Part shown: piece by piece, positions 1 through 8,287 of the stretch | Position numbering within the stretch: position 1 is the first letter of the stretch | Layout of the letters: each line of letters starts with the position of its first letter | Assembly: GCF_016775155.1 (NCBI RefSeq) | Contig: NZ_JAEUGD010000066.1 | Location: forward strand, 64,763 to 128,762 | DNA: 64,000 nt | Source: Fulvivirga marina | GTDB lineage: Bacteria; Bacteroidota; Bacteroidia; Cytophagales; Cyclobacteriaceae | Reading direction: 5' to 3' | Notes under the pieces: generated by a model | Told to the model about the DNA's origin: nothing | What the model saw: only the letters and a program-made list of their open reading frames with translations | Databases searched by the model: none | Position numbers and translations under genes: made by a program

Positions 1-32
1 AAAAGTAATACTTTTTCGGCCCCCTCAGAAAC

Positions 33-72
33 AAAAAAGGGAGAGTAGCAATTACCACTCTCCCTTTTTTGT
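33..72. terminator. Rho-independent terminator
   Basis: A perfect 14-bp inverted repeat (33-46 and 57-70) with a 10-nt loop, A-rich on one side and T-rich on the other, so it can work in both directions. It lies just past the stop codon of the leftward protease gene at 92. Confidence 0.85.
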
Positions 73-91
73 TTAATTTTACTTACAATTT

Positions 92-2158
92 TTACCCTAT
101 GTCGGAAATCATTTGTGTCAAAATGATAACCCCTTCTTTTAGGTATTGATCTTCTATATTAATTTCATCAGAACTGCCTTCCCCTTCCTTCTGTATTTGA
201 GCCCCTGACAAGCTTACACGTTTTGCTTCACGCTTTTCTGCTTCATCAATCTCTTTTCTTCTTTTCTCTTCATTTAACGAGATTTGCGTTTTAGAGAGAT
301 TGAGTTTGAGTTCTTTGGTATCCTCTACCAACGCTTTTAATTCAGCACTGGTTTCAAGTCTCTTGGCGTATTCATCATTCAGTTTAAGTACCAACTGTGG
401 TGATACTTCCTGGGTCATATTAAAAGTTGTGCTGTTGATCTGATCCCAAGGTAGAGCACTTTTGCTTGCGCTTTCTCCAAACTCTTCAGCATCAAAGGCA
501 GAAGGAAGGTTAACATCAGGACTTACCCCTAAGTGCTGTGTGCTGCTACCTGTAACCCTGTAAAATTTCTGAAGTGTTAATTTCAACTGACCTACCTTTT
601 CGCCCTCCGGCACCTGCAAATATCTCCCCAAGTCTATTACACTTTGAACAGTCCCTTTTCCAAAAGTTGGTTCTCCTATCACCACCCCCCTATGGTAATC
701 CTGAATAGCTGCAGCAAAAATCTCGGAAGCAGAAGCACTAAATCTATTGATCATAACTGCCATCGGTCCATTATATATAATCTCAGGATCTTCATCTTCA
801 CCAACTTCCACTTTATTGGTAGAAGTTCTCACCTGAACCACAGGACCATTTTTTATAAACAATCCGGTCAAGTCTATAGCTTCAGCCAGCGATCCCCCTC
901 CATTGTTTCTAAGATCCATCATCAGGCCATCAATACCCTTCTTTTCCAACTCTTCAACCAACCTTTTAACATCTCGGGTTGTACTGGTGTAATTTGGATC
1001 TCCTTGTTGATAGGCATCAAAATCCATATAAAAGCTCGGAAGTGTAATCACCCCGATCTTATATTCCTTACCATTCTTCATCAGAGGAATCACATCGGCC
1101 TTCGCCTGCATATCCTCAAGCTTAATTTTATCGCGTACAAGTGTGATCACCTGAGAGGGACCATTTACGCCGGTTTCGGCTGGTAATATTTCTAATCTTA
1201 CTGTAGTACCTTTAGGCCCTTTGATGAGCTGCACCACATCATCTATTCTCCAACCTATAACATCAACGATCTCTCCATCTTCACCCTGTGCAACACCTGT
1301 AATGCGATCATTCTCATGCAACAGATTACTTTTTTCGGCAGGCCCTCCGGGTAATATCTGTACTACTTTAGTAAAATCAGCCTCGGTTTGCAACCTGGCA
1401 CCTATACCTTCCAAAGAAAGGCTCATGTTTTGTTTGAAGCGGTCAGAAGTTCTAGGTGAAAAATAATTAGTATGCGGATCAAACGCCTCAGCCACGGCAT
1501 TCATAAACACCTCAAAGACATCTTCCGAACGGTGCTGTTGAGCTGCCTTACTAAATCGCTCATAACGCTTCTTAATAGTTTCCTTTATACCTTCCTTGTC
1601 TTTTCCATTAAGTTTCAATGATAAAGTCTGACTCTTCACCATTTTCCTCCATAGATCATCAAGCTCCTTTTCTGATGTAGCCCATTCTCCCTTTGAGCGA
1701 TCAGTATTATAATACTCATCTACCGAATAATCAAAGTCCATATTGATCATACTGTCTAATACAAAAGTCATACGGTTATCAAAACGCTCCTTAAACACAT
1801 TGTAGATTTCATAGGCGGGATTGACGTTGCCTCCTTCCAGATAATCATCAATCTTAGTTCTGTATTTCTCAAATTTTTCAATATCAGATTTTAGAAAATA
1901 CGACTTGTTGTTATCCAGTGTCTCAATATAATCAGTGAGTATAATTGATGACAGGGAATCGTTGAGCTTTATTTTTTTGTAATGATAGGTATCGAGAATT
2001 TGAGTAATAAGTTTGGCTTCATTGCCATAGTACGACTTAGGCGTAATTTTAGTAGAATCACTTAATGTAGTATTAAAATCTAGGACTGAGTTGGAGCTGT
2101 AGGTGATAAAACTTAAAAGTACCAGAATTGGTGCTATGAGTATCGCGATCTTCTTCAT
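92..2158 (-). CDS. prc: Carboxy-terminal processing protease (tail-specific, S41 family)
   Basis: Periplasmic serine protease of the Prc/Tsp family, which degrades or trims envelope proteins from the C-terminus. The 688 residues start with a signal peptide (about 1-24), followed by the Prc N-terminal region, a PDZ domain (about 240-330) with the family's GIGARL-type opening, and the S41 catalytic core. The nucleophile is the Ser in SASASE (about residue 475) and the general base is the Lys in FGKGTVQ (about 501); both are present. The charged C-terminal part (about 540-688) matches the Prc-specific tail. Length is close to E. coli Prc (682). It appears to be a single-gene unit ending at the terminator at 33-72. 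Confidence 0.95.
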   Translation of the reverse strand: MKKIAILIAPILVLLSFITYSSNSVLDFNTTLSDSTKITPKSYYGNEAKLITQILDTYHYKKIKLNDSLSSIILTDYIETLDNNKSYFLKSDIEKFEKYRTKIDDYLEGGNVNPAYEIYNVFKERFDNRMTFVLDSMINMDFDYSVDEYYNTDRSKGEWATSEKELDDLWRKMVKSQTLSLKLNGKDKEGIKETIKKRYERFSKAAQQHRSEDVFEVFMNAVAEAFDPHTNYFSPRTSDRFKQNMSLSLEGIGARLQTEADFTKVVQILPGGPAEKSNLLHENDRITGVAQGEDGEIVDVIGWRIDDVVQLIKGPKGTTVRLEILPAETGVNGPSQVITLVRDKIKLEDMQAKADVIPLMKNGKEYKIGVITLPSFYMDFDAYQQGDPNYTSTTRDVKRLVEELEKKGIDGLMMDLRNNGGGSLAEAIDLTGLFIKNGPVVQVRTSTNKVEVGEDEDPEIIYNGPMAVMINRFSASASEIFAAAIQDYHRGVVIGEPTFGKGTVQSVIDLGRYLQVPEGEKVGQLKLTLQKFYRVTGSSTQHLGVSPDVNLPSAFDAEEFGESASKSALPWDQINSTTFNMTQEVSPQLVLKLNDEYAKRLETSAELKALVEDTKELKLNLSKTQISLNEEKRRKEIDEAEKREAKRVSLSGAQIQKEGEGSSDEINIEDQYLKEGVIILTQMISDIG

Positions 2159-2308
2159 GCTTCTCTTCTTCTTATTTCAGTATTAAATATTTTGATGTAT
2201 AACGTATATACAACGAAAAGGGTGCCAGATGTAAAAAAAACTTAGTTAAAACACAGAACGAACCACTGCAGTTCAAAGTCTACAATCGTTCATTTAATTA
2301 AAAAATGA

Positions 2309-3214
2309 CTATCCAGCTTTCTCAAAATCAAATTCTTCCAGAAAACTTTTAGCTTGCTCCACGGTCTGAAAGGTATATGCTTTCCTTTCACCAGACGAAC
2401 CGTGAATCTCTACTTTAACTACACTCACCAGAGCATTTTTCTTGAATTGGGACTTCTCAGGCTTAAACCCTTCATAACTCTCCTCTTTAGCTATATGGAA
2501 CTGAGTAGCTCTAACCGAACCACAATACTTACACTCATAATGCTTTATGAGTTCGCCTTCCTTAGTTTCTGTAGGAGGCTCTATGATCTCCTCACGCACA
2601 ACTTTAAGTGTATAAAAACCACAGTTACCACACTGTAAAGCCTCAAGGTGACCAGGGTATTTTTCGATTTTAGTATAACCAGTATCTTCATCAATCCACA
2701 CATCATAGTCTACAGAAAAAACATTTTCTTCGGCTTTCATCCCTTCATCCAGATGGACATCTTCCTCATCCTCACTTAAAAGCCTCATCTTATTACCAGT
2801 CTCAGCATTTATTCGCGGCGTATAACGCCACTTTCTTAGCTTCTTATTGAGTTTGGTTGGGTAATAGTATTGTAAGACCAATGAAGCTATGTAACCTACT
2901 AGCGTACCCCCTGCTACTGAGATAAACGACCTGACAAAAAACCAAACAGGATCAAAAGTTAAAGAACCTTTGCCATAAGTATTGATCATCATTGCTACAG
3001 CTACAGCTATACAAATGAAGCTTATCTTATAGACCTTGATTTCATTGTTGCGTATGTAATCATATTTTTCCTTGAACCCGCTTATCATAGATATGCGTAA
3101 CTGGTGGTAAATAAAGATAATAATGGATAATACAAAAAAGAAGATAGCCCCAATTATCATCGTTAAATGCCACGTTTCAAGAAAGCCTCCTGCCGTAGAT
3201 TCTTCCATAGTCAC
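2309..3214 (-). CDS. Membrane protein with cytoplasmic-type zinc ribbon, function unknown
   Basis: 301 residues. Three hydrophobic segments are visible at about 15-37, 62-82 and 90-115. They are followed by an acidic linker (about 145-185) and a domain with two CxxC knuckles (CGNC and CKYC, about 195 and 230), the pattern of a zinc ribbon. The C-terminus is a mixed alpha/beta stretch without a recognised motif. No catalytic residues are apparent. It stands alone between prc and a 404-bp intergenic stretch. I do not recognise a characterised family; it looks like a lineage-restricted Bacteroidota protein. Confidence 0.8.
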   Translation of the reverse strand: MTMEESTAGGFLETWHLTMIIGAIFFFVLSIIIFIYHQLRISMISGFKEKYDYIRNNEIKVYKISFICIAVAVAMMINTYGKGSLTFDPVWFFVRSFISVAGGTLVGYIASLVLQYYYPTKLNKKLRKWRYTPRINAETGNKMRLLSEDEEDVHLDEGMKAEENVFSVDYDVWIDEDTGYTKIEKYPGHLEALQCGNCGFYTLKVVREEIIEPPTETKEGELIKHYECKYCGSVRATQFHIAKEESYEGFKPEKSQFKKNALVSVVKVEIHGSSGERKAYTFQTVEQAKSFLEEFDFEKAG

Positions 3215-3618
3215 TTTTCTGTTTTATAGTTTTACAATTCTTAAATATAATTAAATAGTTGATAATCCCCCGTTATAAGCATAGTCTAATTGAGTGCGCC
3301 GGCAAGAATAATATGAAGACTTCCATATACTTAACCAGGAACAGCTAATACTTTACTAACTGACACTAAAAATGTTCAACATACATTTCTGAAAACTACA
3401 TTCACCTGAATAGTAAATTTCTTAGCTATAGACCTTAAATAAAAAAATCACAAAAAATCATTTAACAAACTCAAAATCAACTATTTAAATAGAACAACCT
3501 TAAATCACACTCAAAATTATCTTGTGCATTATTACACAATAATAATTTATATAAATTTGCTTATATAGCTTATATTATGTATTATTACATTTCAAACGTG
3601 TGCAAAATAACACATTAA
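3215..3618. other. AT-rich intergenic region
   Basis: About 400 bp without a convincing gene, between a leftward and a rightward gene. It is strongly AT-rich. The right half holds a TAnnTTTG-type -7 element (TAAATTTG, 3552-3559) and three dyads described separately. Nothing was found in the left half. Confidence 0.5.
3523..3614. promoter_or_regulatory. Cluster of three related dyads, candidate operator
   Basis: TGTGCATTATTACACA (3523-3538) and TGTGCAAAATAACACA (3599-3614) share the TGTGCA....ACACA frame and are 76 bp apart. A third, looser copy, TGTATTATTACA (3578-3589), lies between them and shares the ATTATTA core of the first. They bracket a -7-like TAAATTTG (3552-3559), and the last one ends four bases before the start codon at 3619. 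The arrangement suggests repressor sites, but the protein that binds is not identifiable from the sequence. Confidence 0.4.
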
Positions 3619-3864
3619 ATGAGCGAATTTGAGAAAAGGAAATTAGACGAACAATTTTCAAGTTTTGCCAGACGAAACTTTGAAAAGCCCAAAAGATGCA
3701 AAAACCTTGAACAAATCAGGTTTTACATTAAAGAGTTATCCTCTGAAGTAGAGAACCTTAAACTAAGGTTTAACTATGTGCCCAATTCGGCATATGCTCT
3801 TTTAGCACAATACAACTCTATTCAGAACAGTATGCTTTACTCTGACTTCAAGAATTCATATTAA
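3619..3864 (+). CDS. Small orphan protein, 81 residues
   Basis: Small, charged, soluble protein with no signal peptide or membrane segment. The first 35 residues are rich in Lys, Arg and Glu; the middle (about 29-50) could form an amphipathic helix; the end is rich in Asn, Tyr and Ser. No known domain is recognised. It starts four bases after a TGTG/CACA dyad and is followed 12 bp later by another small gene on the same strand, so the two are probably co-transcribed. Coding status is supported by the clean frame, the operator-like upstream region and the adjacent second small gene, not by homology. Confidence 0.6.
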   Translation: MSEFEKRKLDEQFSSFARRNFEKPKRCKNLEQIRFYIKELSSEVENLKLRFNYVPNSAYALLAQYNSIQNSMLYSDFKNSY

Positions 3865-3876
3865 AAGGAGATTTTT

Positions 3877-4110
3877 ATGGGTAGTTTGAGATTTGTACCC
3901 TCCCCTATTCCTTTCAGATACAATTTTGTTTACAGTGCTACTGCAAATCAGTCCGGTCGTATGCAATACCACAAGATCAAACCGGGACAAAGCAAGGAAC
4001 GTATTAGCCGGACTGAGTTTATCCATGTCTTTAACAACGCCAATATTCTAGCGGTACGCCCTCTACCACTAAGCACTTCGCCTGTATTCCAACTGGAATT
4101 TTACATCTAG
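3877..4110 (+). CDS. Small orphan protein, 77 residues
   Basis: A 77-residue basic protein without signal peptide or membrane helix. It has an unusually strong purine-rich ribosome binding site for this phylum: AAAGGAG ends six bases before the ATG. The sequence shows alternating polar and hydrophobic stretches that fit a small beta-rich fold, but no motif is recognised. It follows the 81-residue gene by 12 bp. No function can be assigned. Confidence 0.6.
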   Translation: MGSLRFVPSPIPFRYNFVYSATANQSGRMQYHKIKPGQSKERISRTEFIHVFNNANILAVRPLPLSTSPVFQLEFYI

Positions 4111-4238
4111 AAACTATTTCATATTACATACGTTGCCATTGATCATTCATTGCATGTTGTTGGTCTAAATGGTCTCTACAATGTCATCTTTTCATCATTG
4201 AAGCTCGTAAAAACCTATAGGTTCAATAGACACACTCA

Positions 4239-5027
4239 ATGACAACACTCTTATATCGCTTCATATCATTAAACATCTGGGGGCTTCTTCCTGCTTATTG
4301 GCAAAAGCAAGTATCTAAAATTTACTCCAAAGTCTACAACAAAACCTTCACTCGGTATATAATTCAGCCTTACTGTAAGTTTAATGGACTGGGTGACGAC
4401 TACCTGGGTTTATTCCAATCAGAGAACGGACGCAAGGGATATAGAAATTTTCAGGATTTCTTTACAAGAAAGTATATAGAACCTCCCAAAATTAACTCTC
4501 CTTATATCTGGCCATGCGAGGGCCTGCTTTGCGACATCGGCCTGGTAAGCAGCATGCCTAAAATTAATGTCAAGGGTGACAAAAGGCACATTCGAGCTAT
4601 TTTTGGCAGCTATGGAAGTAAAATACCCGATGACTACTACTTTTCCAATATATTCCTACATAACAATAATTACCACAGAATACATGCCCCTGTTAGTGGC
4701 ACTGCTGTTGACTATGAGCGCATTCCTGGTGAACTGATACTTCTAAGGCCGTGGGTCTATAAAACAGACCCTTCACTACCAGCAATACGTAATGAACGGG
4801 TTAATGTAATACTTAGGGATGACGATGGTCTTTTTTGGTACCTTTCAATCGTCGGAGGACCGGCAGTCGGCACTATAGTGCTTAACAAAAACTTTAAACC
4901 TGGGACTTATCTATCTATTGGAGATGAAATAGGCATGTTTTTACTAGGGTCAACTTGTTGTATGGCAACTCCAATCGAAAGCACAGTGATAAAAGGAAGT
5001 AAAGTACAAATGGGGTCTACTTATTAG
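4239..5027 (+). CDS. Phosphatidylserine decarboxylase family protein
   Basis: Member of the pyruvoyl-dependent Psd family, which converts phosphatidylserine to phosphatidylethanolamine and matures by cleaving itself before the Ser of an LGST motif. Here LGST is intact, with the Ser at residue 238. The family's FQDFFTRKY stretch and the YHR(I/V)H motif (His146) are also present. In place of the usual P-x-D-G, whose Asp belongs to the Asp-His-Ser triad of self-cleavage, this protein reads PCEG (Glu94). The 262 residues begin with a hydrophobic stretch. No phosphatidylserine synthase gene is nearby. It could be a true Psd or a Psd-like enzyme acting on another amino acid or lipid. Confidence 0.8.
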   Translation: MTTLLYRFISLNIWGLLPAYWQKQVSKIYSKVYNKTFTRYIIQPYCKFNGLGDDYLGLFQSENGRKGYRNFQDFFTRKYIEPPKINSPYIWPCEGLLCDIGLVSSMPKINVKGDKRHIRAIFGSYGSKIPDDYYFSNIFLHNNNYHRIHAPVSGTAVDYERIPGELILLRPWVYKTDPSLPAIRNERVNVILRDDDGLFWYLSIVGGPAVGTIVLNKNFKPGTYLSIGDEIGMFLLGSTCCMATPIESTVIKGSKVQMGSTY

Positions 5028-5037
5028 ACATCAGCTT

Positions 5038-6183
5038 TTATTGCAGACTTGGCAGCCTAATCTCAAAACAAGTACCCTCTTTAACCTCTGAAGTACATTT
5101 TATCGTTCCACTTAACTTAAGTAAAGTTTCCTTAACAATGTATAATCCAAGACCCGAACCAGTCTTTACATCTGTAGCACGATAAAACATATTGAATATA
5201 TTTTCAAAATGTTCTTTGGCTATCCCAATCCCGTTGTCCTCAACAGATATCACTACAGCACTACGATCTCTGGTTATCGATATTTTCATGTAACTTGTCT
5301 CCTTGTCCAAGTCACTGTAACGGATAGCATTTGAAACAAGGTTATTAAGAATAATAAATATTCTGTAACGGTCTGAGTAAAAATCATCAATGGGATCAAT
5401 ATTGATAATCTTTTTGATTTGTTGGTCTTCCGGCAAAAACTCGAAGTTATGAAACACTTCAATCAGTAGACGATTAAAGTTGACCCTTTCAACCTTAACC
5501 TCAGTTCTGGTATTCCTGGAATACTCCACAAGGTCATTCACAAAATCAGCTAATTTCTCTATGGCCAGCTTGATCCGTTCGAGATAATAGTCAGGATCAG
5601 TATCATGGTCAACCTCCATTAAGTTGAGTAGCCCCTTAACGGACAGAAGCGGAGCTTTTAAGTCATGTGAAGCACTATAAACAAATGCATCAAGAGTCGC
5701 ATTGAGGTTTTTGAGTTCTTTATTATTTTTTAATAACTGATTCTCAACCGCTTTTCTTTCTGTGATATCGCGACCCGTTGCCACTATAACATCTCTACCA
5801 AAGTACCTGCCTTTTCTTAAAATCAGCTCTTTAAGGAAAATCCCCTGATCTCTTTTTATACTCCACCACTCAACTGACTGTGCGACTCCTCCCTCCCACA
5901 CAATTTTGATCTTGCTTTCTACATCCTCTATGTCATTCATATTGGGGGCAGAAAACATAACTGGCGTATTGCCTATAACTTCTTCTTTGCTATAGCCATA
6001 CTTATCCACCACCGCCTGATTAACATCAATAAATACACCATTCTCATCGTGTATATAAATCAAATCAGTGCTATTGTCAAATAAATCTTTGAATGTTTGA
6101 TCCCCCCCAGATGATTTGTTTTGGTGGACCAACGCTTTTAACCGCTTTACTTCAGCCTTTAGATCTTCGATTTCCTTTGACAT
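5038..6183 (-). CDS. PAS-domain sensor histidine kinase
   Basis: Soluble two-component kinase of 381 residues. A short coiled coil (1-25) is followed by one PAS domain (about 28-145) ending in the typical GRDITERK linker. The HisKA dimerisation domain carries the phospho-acceptor His in SASHDLKAPL (about residue 170), and the HATPase domain has an N box (NNLVSNAIRY), a G1 box (DNGIGI) and a G2 box (GSGLGLYIVK). No membrane segment or receiver is attached, so it senses something in the cytoplasm. No response regulator is adjacent. Its stop codon lies close to that of the convergent decarboxylase-like gene. Confidence 0.92.
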   Translation of the reverse strand: MSKEIEDLKAEVKRLKALVHQNKSSGGDQTFKDLFDNSTDLIYIHDENGVFIDVNQAVVDKYGYSKEEVIGNTPVMFSAPNMNDIEDVESKIKIVWEGGVAQSVEWWSIKRDQGIFLKELILRKGRYFGRDVIVATGRDITERKAVENQLLKNNKELKNLNATLDAFVYSASHDLKAPLLSVKGLLNLMEVDHDTDPDYYLERIKLAIEKLADFVNDLVEYSRNTRTEVKVERVNFNRLLIEVFHNFEFLPEDQQIKKIINIDPIDDFYSDRYRIFIILNNLVSNAIRYSDLDKETSYMKISITRDRSAVVISVEDNGIGIAKEHFENIFNMFYRATDVKTGSGLGLYIVKETLLKLSGTIKCTSEVKEGTCFEIRLPSLQ

Positions 6184-6208
6184 TTAAAATCCAGAATATT
6201 CTATAATT

Positions 6209-6240
6209 TAATAATTTCTGTGTTTAAACAGAAATTATTA
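6209..6240 (-). terminator. Possible terminator hairpin overlapping a stop codon
   Basis: A perfect 13-bp stem (6209-6221 and 6228-6240) with a 6-nt loop covers the stop codon of the leftward MazG-like gene. The stem is AT-rich and the U-tract behind it is weak, so terminator function is uncertain. Confidence 0.45.
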
Positions 6241-6705
6241 CTTAAGAATAGATTTTAAATCGGCAGGAGAATAGTTTATAGATTTGATAGTCTTGTTATC
6301 TGAAGTACGGAATACCAGGTACTTCCCATCAATTTCTTTGTAATAGCACGCTGTATCTTTCTCGGCTTTGTAATACTCAACTGTTGCCTGAGCATCTTCT
6401 TCAGTATCACAAGCTTTACTCATATTTGATCTTTGAACTTCATCAAACAGTTCTTTAAATTTTTCTCCAAGACCAAACTCTAACACTGCGCCTGACAACA
6501 CGTATTGAATATCGCATAAAGCATCCGCAATTTCAATGATATCCTTGTCCTTAATAGCTTCTTCAAGCTCCTTAAGCTCTTCTGCAATTAAGGATACCCT
6601 TAAAGCACATCTCTTTTCATCGGGAATTGATGGATTATCCAGAATAGGATGTTGGAAAGTTTTGTGGAACTCTGCCACCTGCAAAAGAGAATCTGGTTGT
6701 TTCAT
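6238..6705 (-). CDS. MazG-like nucleotide pyrophosphohydrolase
   Basis: 155-residue all-alpha NTP-PPase fold protein. The metal-binding signature is clear: EELKELEEA (about 42-50) followed by EIADALCD (about 57-64), matching the EExxE...ExxD pattern that holds magnesium. Relatives hydrolyse nucleoside triphosphates, or phosphoribosyl-ATP, to the monophosphate. The C-terminal 60 residues add a small beta domain. It has its own short upstream region and ends in a hairpin at 6209-6240. The actual nucleotide is not predictable. It is not the HisE fused enzyme because no HisI part is present. Confidence 0.85.
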   Translation of the reverse strand: MKQPDSLLQVAEFHKTFQHPILDNPSIPDEKRCALRVSLIAEELKELEEAIKDKDIIEIADALCDIQYVLSGAVLEFGLGEKFKELFDEVQRSNMSKACDTEEDAQATVEYYKAEKDTACYYKEIDGKYLVFRTSDNKTIKSINYSPADLKSILK

Positions 6706-6814
6706 ATATATAAGGAATTAATACAAAGGTAAAATCAATGATAAGATAACTGGAAGACAATGACTTGCCAGTACTACTAATCAGTTGCAATTTTAAACAT
6801 TAAATTGTAGTGGG

Positions 6815-6849
6815 AAAAGAAAACCCATGATAATCATGGGTTTTCTTTT
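6815..6849 (-). terminator. Rho-independent terminator of the efflux operon
   Basis: A perfect inverted repeat (6815-6831 and 6833-6849) 38 bp past the stop codon of the TolC-like gene. On the minus strand it ends in a T-rich run. Confidence 0.8.
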
Positions 6850-6886
6850 AAAGTCATCATATCATAGTTTACAACCAGGCCGCGCT

Positions 6887-8260
6887 TTACTCGGAAAGAT
6901 AAGTTTCTATTATACCTCCTGTCAGACGCATTAAGCTCACCTTTGAGTCTATAACATTATAAAGTGATTGTAATTCCTGAATAGCAGCAGTAAGGTTATC
7001 ATTTTGAACGGTTCTATAGTCGAACGAATTGATTGTTCCATTTTTAAACTTCTCCTCTGAAATTTGAAGGTTTTTTTCAGTGGCCTGCATTCTCCTGTCA
7101 CTGATCCTGTAAAGTCTCGTCCTGATTTCATATTCATCGTGAGCCTTGGCCAAGTCCCTGTACAATGTATTTTGGAGACGCTCAGTTCTGATATTTTCAA
7201 TATCTTCAGTAATGAGAGTATTTTCAATTGCTCTGTTTATTTTACCACCATTAAACAGTGTAAACGAGAGTGTGAAGTTGCCAAAGTAAGTATCCGTTAT
7301 CGCATTTAATGGATCAGAAGGGCCGGGGGTGCTTGTTCCATCACTAGAAGGAAAGGTTGCATTACTCAAATCTACCCTACTGCGATTGTGAGAGTATCCA
7401 GCGCTAAAACTTAATCGTGGATATTTATCAGCTCTACTTATAGCCACATCGTAGTCAAGGATACGTTGAGCAATATACTGCTTCTTTAAATCAACATTTT
7501 GCGCATTGAGCTTAGACATTAGATCGGCCATTTCATAAGTTTGGATTTCCACCTCCAGCTCATCTGTTAATACATAGGTTTTATCAACATCCTGCTCCGC
7601 TAATAGTACATTTAAATCCCTTATTGCGTTCCTGTAATTCAGCTCCTGATTGATAAAATTGGTCGAATCAGTTAGGTAATTAGTTTCTTCAAGCAGCAGA
7701 TCTGTACTCACCGCACTTCCTATATCTGACTTTATTTTAGTATACTCATATTTGTCTCTTGAAAGATGCAACTGCTTTTGAAACTCTTCCAAGCGTTCCT
7801 TTTCTAATACAGCCTTATAATAACCTAAAATTATAGATTGGATCGCATTAGCTATAACAATCTCTGCATTGCCTTTAGACTGAGCCTGGAGTTGCTCCAG
7901 GCGATGTTTGCTCATATTGATCTTAAAGCCATTAAATAATGTCCAATCAAGATTAACTGATGGGTTTAAGCTATTGGAAATGGTCTGATCCTGAAGCTGA
8001 AAGGGACTAGCTGTCTTCACATTGTCCGTTAACGAGTTGTTTTGATTGAGGTTAAGTGTAATTGTAGGGTAGCGACCTGCTTGCCCCCAGCTATTATTAT
8101 TTTCAGCAATCTCGACGTTCTTTTTTTCAATATTAATATCATAGTTCCTTTCCAGACCTAATTGTATGGCTTCAGAAAGAGATAATTCCTGTTGGCCAAC
8201 AGCTTTTAGAGAAGCTGCCAAAAACATAAAAAGTATTAGTATTAAATAATTATATTTCAT
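6887..8260 (-). CDS. TolC-family outer membrane efflux protein
   Basis: Outer-membrane channel component of a tripartite RND pump. The 457 residues start with a signal peptide (about 1-22, ending GQQ) and contain the two internal repeats of the TolC family, each with long coiled helices. The first repeat opens with LSLSEAIQLGLERN and the second contains the typical LFNGGKINRAIEN pattern after strands with alternating residues. Its length is normal for the family. It is the last gene of a three-gene operon, 27 bp after the RND pump gene, and is followed by a strong terminator. Confidence 0.92.
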   Translation of the reverse strand: MKYNYLILILFMFLAASLKAVGQQELSLSEAIQLGLERNYDINIEKKNVEIAENNNSWGQAGRYPTITLNLNQNNSLTDNVKTASPFQLQDQTISNSLNPSVNLDWTLFNGFKINMSKHRLEQLQAQSKGNAEIVIANAIQSIILGYYKAVLEKERLEEFQKQLHLSRDKYEYTKIKSDIGSAVSTDLLLEETNYLTDSTNFINQELNYRNAIRDLNVLLAEQDVDKTYVLTDELEVEIQTYEMADLMSKLNAQNVDLKKQYIAQRILDYDVAISRADKYPRLSFSAGYSHNRSRVDLSNATFPSSDGTSTPGPSDPLNAITDTYFGNFTLSFTLFNGGKINRAIENTLITEDIENIRTERLQNTLYRDLAKAHDEYEIRTRLYRISDRRMQATEKNLQISEEKFKNGTINSFDYRTVQNDNLTAAIQELQSLYNVIDSKVSLMRLTGGIIETYLSE

Positions 8261-8287
8261 TCTTAGCTAAAGTTTCAAGAAGTTTTA

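Noticed and set aside
644-1186. Long open frame of 180 codons on the plus strand inside the protease gene
   Set aside because: It lies opposite the conserved S41 core, which is strongly supported by motifs, and its own product shows no plausible domain.
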